A stretch of 64,000 nucleotides of DNA from Ustulina deusta. Its lineage: Eukaryota; Ascomycota; Sordariomycetes; Xylariales; Xylariaceae. The translations under genes were made by a program, and so were the position numbers. The DNA lies in assembly GCA_023159155.1 (NCBI GenBank), contig JAJNNX010000010.1:124001-188000 (forward strand). The letters are read 5' to 3'. Position 1 is the first letter of the stretch. Every line of letters begins with the position of its first letter. Below are positions 41,360 to 52,363 of this stretch, in pieces. Below the pieces are notes generated by a model, which saw only the letters and a program-made list of their open reading frames with translations, was not told the origin of the DNA and made no database searches.

Positions 41360-44076
41360 TCACTCTATAGAAGTTTGTTTGGACCAAAGACTGGCATATT
41401 TGCCTCCTTGTAAGATCAACTCGCTATGATTGCCCTTTTCGATAATCTTCCCTTCAGAAACAACACAGATCATATCAGCTTTCCTAACTGTAGAAAGGCG
41501 GTGCCTAGTACCAAGTACAAAAAGTTAGCAGTGCTGTAACCCTACTACGACGGGAAGACATACGCGATAATAAATGTTGTGCGGCCGTTGCAGAGTGAGT
41601 CTAGCGCTTTCTGAATCTGTCGCTCTGTATCCGTGTCAACAGAGCTGGTTGCCTCGTCAAGTAGAACAATCTGTGGATTTCTAAGGATGGCACGAGCAAT
41701 TGCAACACGTTGTATTTGGCCGCCAGAGAGTTTCCTGCGGGACGTTAAGATATGTTTTCCTATGATAGATTCGGTGCTTACCCATTGCTTCCTCCAATAC
41801 GGGTCTGGTATTTTTCTGGAAAGCCCATGATCTGGTCATGTATGGCCGCCGCTTTACATGCGTTATAAACATCTTCGTCCGAAGCAGTCGGTCGAGCATA
41901 TCTAACATTTTCTAGGATCGTGTCGTCGAAAAGCTGTGCAGATTGTGGAACGATACCTATGATCTCCCGCAAGCTGGTTTACCCAACGTCCTAGTTAGAA
42001 TATATCACTTGAAAACGGTCCCGGGGTCCGAGAGGATACGGGGCAACTCTCTCATACCTCTTCTGGGTAATATGTCGAATATCTTGCCCATCTATAGAAA
42101 TAGAACCCTTTTGAACATCGTATTGTCGCATGAGAAGGTTTAGAATCGTCGATTTCCCGGCTCCACTCGTTCCAACAAATGCGATAGTATGACCTGACGG
42201 AACAGACAAGTGGAAGTCGTCCAACACATTTATTATTCCATTGTAACTGAACCCGACGTTCTGGAATTCCACGTTACCGGATTGGAATTGCAAAGGCTGG
42301 GCTTCTACATCGTCCGCCACACTTGGTTCTTTGTGCAGTATATCGACCAATCGTTCGAGCTCGGTCAGCTGCTGGCCGATCCCCTGTCCCAGCGTGGCAA
42401 AGAACCCAAGGGGGGCAGATATTTGACCCCAGTACGACAATAGAAGTACAAGGTCGCCCGCAGTAGCTTCGCCAGTGCGTATTTGATATATGATCACCAA
42501 AGTACTAGCTAGTTGTCCAACTAGTAAGATTAGGTATTTGGCCGCAGACGAGATAATATCGCCCTGATACGCTTTTTTTGACGCTGTAAGACGAGATTCG
42601 AGGGCGTTAAAATAACCGGATATCTCACGGTCGATCTGGTTAAACATGACAACAGTAAACCACCGTGAAATACTATGATGCCGTGATTTCGATTCATCTG
42701 ATCGTCTGCCGTCCTATATTAGCACTTCTCGGACTTGGGTCTCAACCAATGTGCGGGTAGAGGGTGGCGTTCGAACCCGATCAGGGCCTACCTGCGCTCT
42801 GCCAAACCTACCTTTTCCATACTTGGCGCTGTTGTTCCCGAGCAGAAGGGATGGTGCGAAGGGAGAACTTCACAAAGGCCGCTGTTGTTGCTAATATAAT
42901 AATGCCTTCGTACGGTCCAAACTTGACGGAAAGATACGCAACAGCAATGACTAAGTCAATCATTGTAGGTGCTGCCTGGAAGCAGACCATTTCTGCTACG
43001 TATGAAATGCCATTACCACTCATAATGGCCATTTGCAATTCTATAAGGTCAGTAGAATCGTAGAAGTCGGCAGAAAGACACATGATGTGTGAAAATGCAG
43101 CGGTGCTGAGTGCTTTCTCCCAGTACTGCTCTACCCGCAGCCAGAGCACTTTTCGCACAAATTGAATGCCGGCTTCTGATGAGAGTAACCGAAGAGCTAT
43201 AAAGATGGCGACCTGTAGCCATGGGTTTCTTTCCGATGACGCACCAAGACAATCGACCAGGATGCCGTATTGGCGAGGTATTAAGAGGTTGATGCCATTG
43301 TTTGCTAATATGCAGAGACCAACTAGCCCAATTCGAATTTGCAAGCTGCGATGGTTTCTTGGCCAAACGTACGGATATAGGACAAGGAACTTTTGGAATT
43401 GGACAAACCAGTTTCTTTCCGATCGTGGACGGGTACCGCTGGTATCCGCGGGGTCTAAACGGTCGGAGCTTGACGACGGGTCCGGACTTGAGAGAAGTGG
43501 TGCCTCCTCATCGTCAGAGGCTTTATGCTTCCGTCGATCTTGGCAGAGAAAAGCCAGAGAGATGGCCGCAAAAATGACGCATCGAGTACATGCGAGAGAT
43601 GCGTGTAGTAGGAGGAGAGTTTTCGACTTGTTACTAGTCCGTGGCAGGCCGGGGTTAACTGTATGGGTGCCCTGCGCGCTGAGAAACTGTACCGTCGCAG
43701 TTGAGATATCGCAAAAAAAACCAATTGCACAGGAGCCGCAGAATTGGTACCATATCACAGCGTCAGAAGTTCCCTCAAACGATTGTGCAATAATACCGAA
43801 CAGTAAAATGCAAGAGAACAGGCCGATAATGTCTTCCTGAGATGGCCACAGACGCCAGAAGACGATCCCGGCTATGCCAACAGCTCCATCTAGGCCAAAA
43901 CATAATATCGCCAGTGAAAAGAGCCCAGAGATGGTATACCTTCGTTTAGGGAAATATACATTCGATAGGGGAAGGCGCAGTGCGAGAATCGATGCGACAA
44001 TGAGATAGAGAAAAATAAGTGAAGGGTACGTGTAGCGTAATACAATAAGTAGCCTCGAAACGATTTTTGCTTCCAT
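41360..44076 (-). CDS. HMT1-like ABC half-transporter (ABCB family)
   Basis: Five exons (44076-42812, 42705-42058, 41973-41782, 41734-41564, 41504-41360) give 806 residues in one frame; all introns are GT...AG. An N-terminal extra membrane domain of about five helices is followed by an ABCB transmembrane domain and a nucleotide-binding domain with Walker [10 protein letters not shown] (near 600), Q-loop [21 protein letters not shown], signature LSGGQ (near 705), Walker B IVLLDEA and H-loop AHRLST. The extra N-terminal domain plus a single NBD is the layout of vacuolar heavy-metal tolerance transporters of the HMT1/ABCB6 type, which carry metal-thiol or phytochelatin conjugates. No disruption seen. 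The first intron is long (106 nt). Substrate is inferred from family only. Confidence 0.85.
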
Positions 44077-44545
44077 TGTTAGAGGGTATTTAGACGCAGT
44101 CTCTTAGTATCGGTTTGTAGTTGATAGTTGCTACGGTGCATAGACTTTAACGACGCGTACAAGAAACAGAGCGTTAGATTTGCAGAGCTTTTCTAGAACA
44201 TGGCACTTTACTATTTTCTTAGTAGCCGCGGCATGCGGCCGGTATACAAAAGGTCGAACAAGTACAGTGCCTAGCCTAAATTAGATGTAAAAACAAATAA
44301 ACATAGAGCTAAGCATACCCATCTATCCCCCCCTGAATATAACATGCTAGCATATTTAGGACACCTCCCCGAAACCCCGTTGATCCGCTACCGCTATGTC
44401 CAACCATATCACAGCTAGTGTAGCTACCCCAGCTAGGAGTACCCAAAGAACAACCTCTGCGGGAAGAAAAGATCAGTCTAAGGTAGCACTGCGCTGCAAG
44501 AGATCGAAATCGACAAAGCTGCTTCAGGCAAAAGGAATTTTTATC
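44077..44545. other. Spacer, partly duplicated
   Basis: From about 44320 on it matches 48690-48960, forming the 3' flank of a small duplicated membrane gene (shared GTGTCCAACCATATCACAG-like words). No ORF. Confidence 0.5.
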
Positions 44546-44887
44546 TCAAGACGGTATTAGAGGTGGACTTACTAGCGAATACTGCATGCTTCGATAAAGT
44601 CGCCCGCAGAAGCACACTACCTCATAGATAGCGATGAATGCTAGAGCGGGGAGTAGGCCTAGAATAATAGAGAAACCAAAAACAAGCAGGCCGAGAAGGG
44701 TTATTGGGAACGACTTGGTGGCTAGGCAAAGGTGGCGTATAGTATGGTCGATAATAACCATCAAATCCCACGGCCAACGTATAGCATTATACGTGCAGAT
44801 TAGAACGAGGCCGACGATGCCAATTGCAAGGTGGAAAATAAAGTAAAGGAGATGTTGATGGAATTGATCTTTCAAAGTCCCAGAAGA
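44546..44887 (-). CDS. Small four-helix-like membrane protein, copy 1
   Basis: From the ATG at 44887 (MSSGTLKDQF) 113 residues, with about three hydrophobic segments (LLYFIFHLAIGIVGLVLICT, FPITLLGLLVFGFSIILGLLPALAFIAIYEV). The end may be altered by an intron, since GAG|GTAGTG after FIAIYE looks like a donor. Two further degraded copies lie at 45561 and 48905. Unknown function. Confidence 0.5.
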   Translation of the reverse strand, partial: SSGTLKDQFHQHLLYFIFHLAIGIVGLVLICTYNAIRWPWDLMVIIDHTIRHLCLATKSFPITLLGLLVFGFSIILGLLPALAFIAIYEVVCFCGRLYRSMQYSLVSPPLIPS

Positions 44888-45560
44888 CATGGCGAAAAGC
44901 AAGTAATTACAGTAGGTTCCTAATAGGCTCAGAATATTGAGGTCATGAAAGGAGCTCGGCAGATATAATCTACGTTGAGCACGAATGGCTAGACCGATGA
45001 ATGTAGCAACCCCCTAGCCTAGGTACCTGGAGTGATATATCAAAATACTTCGCCTCTATACTGCCGTCTGCATGTGCATATGGAGTTGACGGGAGAACTA
45101 TTTCTCGAGCAGCTCAACCTAGCCAACCACCGCTGTGCCAAATTCTTGCTGCCAATCCTTGTGAGCCCACGCTAGGGTATGCTCACCGGTTGAGGCTATC
45201 GCGCCATGGCTATAATGCAGCCTGGCTATTCTGTATCTGGACATTTCATATGTTTGTGATCGAAGTTTAAGTGACAAGTCAGAAGAATATTGAACGGCAT
45301 CCAAATTCGGTATATGTTTGCTTGCTAATAATAAACTTCATGCACACACCGATGGCAGAGTCGCAATCATTGTACACCCACCAATACGAACCACGTCTAT
45401 GCTTGCAGATAAAGAAAGACCGACTATTAGAAGCAGAGTAACGTCTGAGCTAGCCCTCCACCTAGCACTACACCTATTGTTCCAAGTCCCCGAAGACCCA
45501 TCGTTTCCGAATCTCCTTGAGTACCCACTGTTCTCGCCAATCGTATCGTAGTCCATACCC
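44888..45560. other. Spacer between copies 1 and 2 of the small membrane gene
   Basis: Short ORFs only. Nothing recognised. Confidence 0.4.
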
Positions 45561-45790
45561 CTATCTCCGCCAGGAGGAGCAAAGAGGATGATAGGAAACG
45601 ACTCTGCAGCTAGGCAAAAGTAGTGTGAAACGCTGAAGGCCATCGATGACGAGCCAACTCCATTGCGGATGTAGTGCATTAGGCATGCAGATAAGAATGA
45701 GGCCCTGAGTAAGGTGACAGATAAATGTGAATAGACAAAACATTGCGGCGATTAATCTTCCAAGCCCCCCGTAGACATAGTGGGAAGTAA
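45561..45790 (-). pseudogene. Degraded copy 2 of the small membrane protein
   Basis: Nucleotide similarity to 44760-44890 (ATGTCTxxxGG, LILIC, TTTGCCTAGC). After the ATG at about 45778 the frame stops at a TAA where copy 1 has CAA, and the rest is in another frame. Confidence 0.55.
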
Positions 45791-45829
45791 GCAACCGAAG
45801 TGGGCTCCTAAGACGCTGAAAATTCAAGA

Positions 45830-46602
45830 GCTCGAGAACGGGCTGGCAGTTTTCATGCTGCTCAACATGCGCTGCGATTTGGAAATGCCTTGTTCTAGCT
45901 CATCCAATTCTTGTCTGAGTTGGTCGACGCGTATTACTAAATTATTAAAAAATTATTTTTATCTAAATAATTCTAAGAACTAGATAAAGTTGGTCTGATT
46001 CATTACGGGATCGATTTTTCTCGTTCTTTAGCTCCTCTCGGATTCTATATGATTAGCAATGTGCCTTGGGTCGTGTGACTAGAAGTAACCGTACTGGGAG
46101 ATTCTATCCTGAATCGCTTCAGCTGGTTCCCTGGTAGCTACTGCCCTCTGATTATCTAGGCTTAGTGGGACGTGAGGTTTATCCATTGTAGCAAATAGAT
46201 AGATTTAATTGGGAGAATCGATTTTTCGATAGGAAATGGACACACGCGATGTTTAAATATTGGGACCGACGGTTATGCGACGCCTTGGAAGGTGTGTAGG
46301 TCTGCGGACTCATCTACTCTATATCATACCCTTTTAGATCTACATTGCCCTATGATTATAATAGTTACTGGCTTTCTATATACATCTAGTAGCGCTGTAT
46401 GCCGCAAGTCAATTAGAGTGAGGTTGGTAGGTATTCATGGTGTTTGCAGACTTTGAAACGGGCGGTGAGTTAGAAAGATAGGACCAAGTTCGTTAGTTAC
46501 ATGATTTCTAAGTCCGCTATCAAAAAATACCACTGAATACTATAACATCCCTATTTCTATTTGCATCACCAGAATAGTATGTAGCGATCATCACACGCTC
46601 TC
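45830..46602. other. Gene-free A/T-rich stretch
   Basis: Includes a TTATTAAAAAATTATTTTTA run near 45940. No gene seen. Confidence 0.4.
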
Positions 46603-46800
46603 CTAAATGACTCCATGATCTTTGAGAATTGCTAGAGTAGCAGCAGTCGCGTAAAATCCATTTATAGCCCAATATGCCGTCGGATTCGATTGAATCAAGC
46701 CTTGGCAACTTGCTACGACTGCGGCAAAGCCACCACCTAGAAGAAGTGAAGGCACAAGGCAAGTTATATATAGACATAGACGTTCCTCTATCTGCTGCAT
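46603..46800 (-). CDS. Possible small hydrophobic protein
   Basis: Sixty-five residues with two hydrophobic stretches (LVPSLLLGGGFAAVVASC and YWAINGFYATAATLAIL). No homologue recognised. A TTATAG acceptor-like site just upstream hints it could be a second exon. Confidence 0.3.
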   Translation of the reverse strand: MQQIEERLCLYITCLVPSLLLGGGFAAVVASCQGLIQSNPTAYWAINGFYATAATLAILKDHGVI

Positions 46801-47024
46801 AAGCTATAACTTGGATAGACCTGCGAGGGGTAGTGTGACTGTCCCGCTTGAATCTGCATGGCACCACCATACATATGATAGAATGGTTAGTATTTACACG
46901 CACATAGATCCATCGTTTGTTCATGAGACTCATGAGTCTACAATCCAGCCATTCTGAAACTCGTCCCAACCCCAGAACCCTAACGGCCCCCCAACATCGT
47001 CTGACTAACTTCACTATGTTACTT

Positions 47025-47100
47025 CACGGTGTCGAGGATATCAGGAGCCATCAATCGTAGAACCTTCTGACTCGGCGACTTCTCTTTAAAGCGTTACGAA
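47025..47100 (+). repeat. Dispersed repeat R1, copy 2
   Basis: Matches 28896-28975 (CGGTGTCGAGGATAT, CAATCGTAGA, CTGACTCGGCGACTTCTC). No downstream copy of the 28984 gene is present here. Confidence 0.75.
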
Positions 47101-47129
47101 TGACCACGCAGCTAGTCAGGGACGAAGAC

Positions 47130-47330
47130 GCAGTGGATCTTGTTCCTCCGGGTATTATATTGCCTTTAGGTGCTAGTAACAAGGCAACCAAAACTATCAA
47201 GGATCGTGGAACGCCAGGAGAGGCAGCGAAGAAATCGTATTGGCCCAGCTGCAAGGGTAGACACCCAATAATCCTAGGGACGTGGCTAGGCCTGCTCCTG
47301 TACGGGTGCTGTAGGTTTCCCAAACATGTC
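47130..47330. repeat. Dispersed repeat R2, copy 2
   Basis: Matches 40612-40830; see that entry. Confidence 0.55.
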
Positions 47331-48095
47331 CGACCACCAAACGGCCGACCCTGGCCTGGAATTATGTTGCTACACCCCTGTTAGAACCAGCAGAGGATGT
47401 CAACTACGTAGTTCAACCGGACCCAACTTACCTTTTCGAGATCTTTTTTTAGCTTAATACCAATAGTGAGGCAATCCAACTACACACAGTGTATGACATA
47501 CTGAAGGTGCAGGGGGTTCTAGCTACGATGTTCTGCAGATAACTAGGCCAGGAAAGATTGCGAAGTCCTTGGGGTCTCCGCTGGTATGCTCGAGACATGG
47601 ACAGCGTGCCTCGAAGCAGACCCTGGTCGACAGCACGTTCATGGGAGTCCACGAGCACGATATGAAAGAGACTGTACTTTGTTGTACCAAGCAGCTGATA
47701 TTGTTTTAGCTACCTAGATTTGCCCTGCACTCTCTCCTTCAAAGCTCACTCTATAGCGGAGCTTATAGGTTATCACACGTAGAACAGGCACGAAGAATTG
47801 CGTGAGTTTATCTCTGGTTGACTTTGCCCAGACTACCATCATGCAGTTTATTCTACTTCAAATAAGGCCCTCAAAAGCATCTCCAAATACAATCCACTGA
47901 TTTGCACTCTTAGGCACGTCAAGTCTCCCTAGGTGCGAGATGAAATAGTCTGTTTCTTCTTGTGAAGGGTGCCTGCACCGATCTGCCAGGCGTTAGCACA
48001 TTTTTCCAAGTTTAAGATTGTCACGGAGTGGGCTATATAAACCGTTATTGCTGACAAGGCATTAACGGTGTTGTTTTTGTGACAAAGATTACTAT

Positions 48096-48317
48096 CTAGT
48101 ACATACCCATCTCAGCGAGAATCCGTTCTCCTTTATCGCGCTGGGTCGGGGGTATTTCCCGTTCCTGGAGCATCTTTCTTATTTTTTCTCTCTGCGATAC
48201 TGGAACTAAAAGAAGTCCTGTTGCGCAGAAAGCATCCTTGGTTCGTGTTTGGAGCAACTGCTCCTGGGACGGCCAAAAAGATTGCACTATAGCGCTCAAT
48301 ACATCAAGTAATCCCAT
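48096..48317 (-). CDS. Small hypothetical helical protein
   Basis: The ATG at 48317 gives 73 residues (MGLLDVLSAIVQSFWP, then REKIRKMLQEREIPP). The last codons (ATGG|GTATGTAC) contain a strong donor, so a second exon may follow. No family recognised. Confidence 0.35.
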   Translation of the reverse strand: MGLLDVLSAIVQSFWPSQEQLLQTRTKDAFCATGLLLVPVSQREKIRKMLQEREIPPTQRDKGERILAEMGMY

Positions 48318-48690
48318 GTTATCGATGCCGGTGTGGTTGGAGCAAGTCCTGGTAGTATAGAGAAAAGGTGCTAGGGAAGTAGTTCTTAGAGTGACAAGAC
48401 TAGTAAGGCGAGGTAGTTGTTCCGTGTGAAATATCTTTTTTGGTTCTTTCTTCCAGAGCAAAGGGGAGACATGGTTTCTTATATACGCCAATAAGCATGC
48501 CCCCCTCGGCGTCTGGCAGCCTCCGGATGGTACTGCTAGTGATGCGCTGCACAAGGACAGTACAGTACAGTGCAGTATAGCATTACAGCACATCCAACGA
48601 GGCGTTGCCTTCGGCAAGCTTAATCAACGAGTCGTATACCAATCATGAATACTGGGAGTAGTCCTGCACCACCTTCCGTTTACCCGCCCT
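48318..48690. other. Spacer
   Basis: No supported gene. Confidence 0.4.
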
Positions 48691-48904
48691 CTCCCCTCAC
48701 CCTAGACATAGCACGTTGACATGTCTTGGACGCCTCCTCCCTGAAACCCCCTTGACCGACTACCACTGTGTCCAACCATATCACAGTTCATGCCACCCCC
48801 AGCTACGAGACCCAGAGGACAAGGGCCAGTCTTAGGTAGCACTGTACTGCAAGAAACCGAAATCAACAAAGCTGCGTCAGGCAAAAGAAATTTCGATCAA
48901 AGCG

Positions 48905-49125
48905 GCGTAAAGGGTGGTCTCACTAGTGAACACTGCATGCTTCGATAAAGTCGCCCGCAGAGGCACAATACCTTACAGATGGCGATGAATGCCAGGGCGG
49001 GGAGGACGCCAAAAATGATTGAGAAACCAAAAACAAGCAGGCCCAGAAGGGTTATTGGGAACGACTTTGCGGCCAGGCAAAAGTGTCGTATAGTATGGTC
49101 AAGAATAAAGATTGGATCCCACGGC
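48905..49125 (-). pseudogene. 5'-truncated copy 3 of the small membrane protein
   Basis: Encodes HTIRHFCLAAKSFPITLLGLLVFGFSI and LPALAFIAIC, close to copy 1, and its 3' flank also matches (48690-48960 against 44320-44600). Similarity stops at the GGATCCCACGGCC near 49125; the first 45 or so residues are missing. Confidence 0.65.
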
Positions 49126-49796
49126 CATCCATGGCGACGTTGGTACTTGGGTCGCCGTTAGGAGAGGCGAAGTAGATGCGGCGTCGATGCCTAGACCAGA
49201 CAGCAGTATAAGTGGGGCATGCATTAGCGTGACGTGCTTCCCAGAGTTCTGCCCAGAGAAAGGTCCCCGCAGCCTTGGCGCGCTAATGCAAGTTCTTTTG
49301 AGCAAAAACCTTTCCTCTTTCATCCATTGGTGGGTCCGGACGCACTGCTAGCCAGCCGCTCGTTTTCTACCTCGAGTACTTCAAGACACCAAACTAGTAA
49401 CAAGTAGATTCGCGGCTCAGACTACGTTGCTTCCGCTGCGCGGATGACGAGTGTTAACATGCGTGGATCTGTTCATTTATTATACGACTTGATTACAGGA
49501 GGCACAGCAATGTTCCCACAATCCCCGCATGTATCATTTCTCTGCATGAGCTTCCTTAATATCCAGGACCTGGATGCTATCCATTTCACTAGTGATTTCC
49601 ACCTTAACTTCGATGGTTGCATCCCGTGACACTTGGTCTCTTTTCCTTTTTGGGCTACAGTGTCTCAAATTATTTAAACTGTATAGATTGGATTAGAACC
49701 AATCATAAGGCCCGCATCGATTCTATGCGGGCACGCTGGTTGGCTGTGAACCATGCCACAGTATATAGGAGCCTCTGCTTCATTTATTGTTGTCTT
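49126..49796. other. Spacer
   Basis: No supported gene; short ORFs at 49444 and 49617 have no recognisable features. Confidence 0.4.
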
Positions 49797-51487
49797 TTAT
49801 GTCGACGAGAACGACGATGCTGACAATGCGTTTAAGCATTGCCCTGATTTATGGGGTGAAGCATCCCAGCAATCGGTGCAAACCTTGCCTCCACAAGTCT
49901 TGCAAAACTCAACTTTCCCACCTTCTGGATAATCGCCGCATTGTATGCATACAGGTGTCGACAGAAACTGTTGCAGTTCCTCACGTAGCGATCGACTATT
50001 AGGTCCGAACAAGGCCTGGACCTTGCTATAATTATCCATGCCTTCATCCAAATAGGGGATCCAGCGAATGTAGCAGGGACCAGCGGCAGCACCATAAAGG
50101 CCAGCATTTGATGCAGTGTTTTTCTCCAAATATATTAGTCCTCCAAGCCCGAAGGGGACAGCTCCTTGCTGAAGACTTTGGATGAGCTGCCGGAAATGGG
50201 AGCCAATTCGGCCACTTCGCGCTACCCAGTCCTCTTTCTGCATACGATACAGGGTGCCTAGTGCCTCTAGGAGGGTTGGGAAGGGTATAACAGAAGACGG
50301 CAGTCCATCCGCCCAAGACTTGCAAAAGTCTACGAGCTCGTCCCTCGTATACTTAAGTTCTGAAATAGTCACACCGCAAGGATCCACGGCAAGCCCGCCA
50401 ACCCGTAGACCTTTGCCAAAGAGGATGAATGATGGCCTATAGCGTGCGTATTCAGTTCGCTGAAAGGCAAACGGAGCACCGCATCGCACCGCTGTCAGAG
50501 CTTCGTCGACAATCAGAAAAAGCTTTGCCTCGCAGCACGCTTCAGCTAACAGGTTCCAGGTTTCGGCGGGCAGGACTAACCCCCCATCGGCTGATACTAT
50601 TTCCACAGTGATACCAATATAGCCTTGGTTTGCAAGCCCGCTTATTTCTCGTCGCAAACTCTCCTCGCTCTGATTAGGGTTGATGGCGAGCGGTTGGTGC
50701 CCGCATGCGGAGGACCTGTTTGAGGAAATGACGGAATGGTACGCCTTCGTCTGTCAGCGGCTTGGACGTTTTTGTCGGCTAGTTTGCATACCTGGGATCC
50801 ATACGTCGAGCCATATGTACCCGATAAAACGGCGATCCGGCATCTCTCTCTTTGAATAGGCGACAAAGCTAAAGCCTTATTCTCGGAGTTCTGAATAAGT
50901 TGAAGAATAGTAGACCCAATCACTTGTGGATGTATATCGCTCACGTGTGTATAGAATGATATTGGAACGGATACGAATATTTCCCTGATGATGGTCAGCT
51001 CTTGTCTCAAATAGCTTAGTGGCTCTTAATACCAAAATTTCTCCCGATATCTTTGCAGTATCGTCTTCAGATTTGCTGCTGTAATCACCGGGGCTCGTGC
51101 GTAGTCTTCCCAAAAACCTCTCAGGTCCGGAGACGAGGTAAAGGGACTGTTTCTGGAGAAGAAACTTCCAAAAGACCCATTTAGATCTAAATCCGGAAAG
51201 AGGTGTCTCTGGTACTGCAACCTCAAGGATTTGAGGTCTTGAGTGTCGCTAATTACTATGTTGTGTTTTCGACGGTAATGCTCTATCCATGTCTTTGCAT
51301 TCCTAGGTGTTTCAGGGGTGTTGTTGCAGACAAGACAGAATGTTGGAATACCAAGGGGATGGCCTGCTTCATCCAAGCCCTGGCAAAGCCTCTGGTGATG
51401 TAGATGGTCACCATGATCCGTCGATAACAAGAGAACAGAGGGACCTTGTTCACAGAACTTACACACCCAACCCTTATTTAACGGCAT
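49797..51487 (-). pseudogene. Class III aminotransferase-like protein with zinc fingers at both ends, interrupted by one stop
   Basis: Two exons (51487-50792 and 50744-49797; intron with GTATGC donor, CTGAC branch, CGAAG acceptor) keep one frame of 548 codons, with a TAA at 51028-51026 (codon 154). The N-terminus has Cys/His clusters (CKFCEQ, HGDHLHHQRLC, CLVC, HYRRKH). The middle is a PLP fold-type I enzyme: SGTYGSTYGSQ|AYHS, LVLPAETW, VDEALTAVRCG (cofactor Asp near 312) and LFGKGL (Schiff-base Lys near 343). The C-terminus ends in a B-box-like cluster (CIQCG, CKTCGGKVCTDCW, C). The stop could be bypassed only by an unusual intron, so the gene is broken or expressed as a shorter protein. Confidence 0.6.
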
Positions 51488-51812
51488 ATCGTAAAGCCGG
51501 AAGCAGGTGTTGTGATGAGAGAAAAGAAAGTTAAGAGGCAGTTAGAGATATGACAAAAGAATACTTTAGCCTTATTTATTTAAGGCATCCCGGCTGCTGT
51601 AAGCAGATTATTTGCATGCTGATTGTAAGAATTAAAAAAGTAATCAAGAACGACGAAAGGAAGATCTTTCTAACCGGCATGTGGGTTATATGACTATTTC
51701 CCTTGACATTTACTACCTAATTCCCTCATTTACCACCATATACAATACTACTCGCAGCATTAAAAGGGCGACCTATCTCAATATCAAGCTTGACCTAAAG
51801 AAACCTTCTGGT
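51488..51812. other. Spacer
   Basis: No supported gene; probable promoter of the aminotransferase-like gene. Confidence 0.4.
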
Positions 51813-52257
51813 TCACATCCCTGCTGCCATGGATTCCTTACCACCGGTTGGCAAGTTGAATCGGACTCGAGGCCGTGCGCCGGAAGTTGAAGATTCTACT
51901 GCCTTTCTTGGAATGGAACACGTTGCTTCTCGTATTTGCCTCGTCCCTGCTTCCTGTGGCAAGTGCGAAAAATGACCGGCATCCCTACGGGATTCAAAAT
52001 GGAGACGTTGGCCAGTCCGCGCTTTTAATGACGGCTGCAAGCTTTGCGTTAGTGCATATCTGTTGTGTAGTTGCAATACGTACTAGTTCGCAATTCTGTA
52101 CCTGTCCTCGAATCGTAGGAGTACCTGGTTCCTCGCATATTTGTTTAAAGAGTTGGGCAATAACCGTGCCCGGAAGATACCGGCGGTTACCACCTAGAAC
52201 ACGAGTCCAAAAATTTGCGAGCCGCCTCGCAGTAGGGTCGGTAAGCTTGCGAGACAA
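51813..52257 (-). CDS. Small NFWxRV-type protein
   Basis: Exon 1 52257-52102 (MSRKLTDPTARRLANFWTRVLG, then GTVIAQLFKQI) and exon 2 52034-51813 join through an intron at 52101-52035 (GTACAG, CTAAC, TTGCAG) for 125 residues. The ARRLANFWxRVxGxxRxLxGxxxAxLF pattern recurs in other fungal proteins of unknown role; I cannot name the family with confidence. The plus-strand ORF over it (51875) is judged a shadow. Confidence 0.55.
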
Positions 52258-52363
52258 TGTAGTCGAGTCTACATCAAGTCAAACCAATGTAATTCAAATG
52301 GTGAAAGTTGACGTGATTCAAATACCAGAAGAAGCTTTTAGTATCCAGTGAATGGGCACTACG

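Larger units (their letters stand above)
46801..48095. other. Gene-poor stretch holding two dispersed repeats
   Basis: Contains repeat R1 copy 2 (47025-47100) directly followed by repeat R2 copy 2 (47130-47330). The remainder shows only short ORFs. Confidence 0.5.

Noticed and set aside
43166..43840. A 224-codon plus-strand ORF
   Set aside because: Antisense to the first exon of the ABC transporter, which has clear domains on the other strand.
51875..52351. A plus-strand ORF with a hydrophobic N-terminus resembling a signal peptide
   Set aside because: The minus strand holds a spliced gene with a strong intron and a conserved-looking motif over the same bases.
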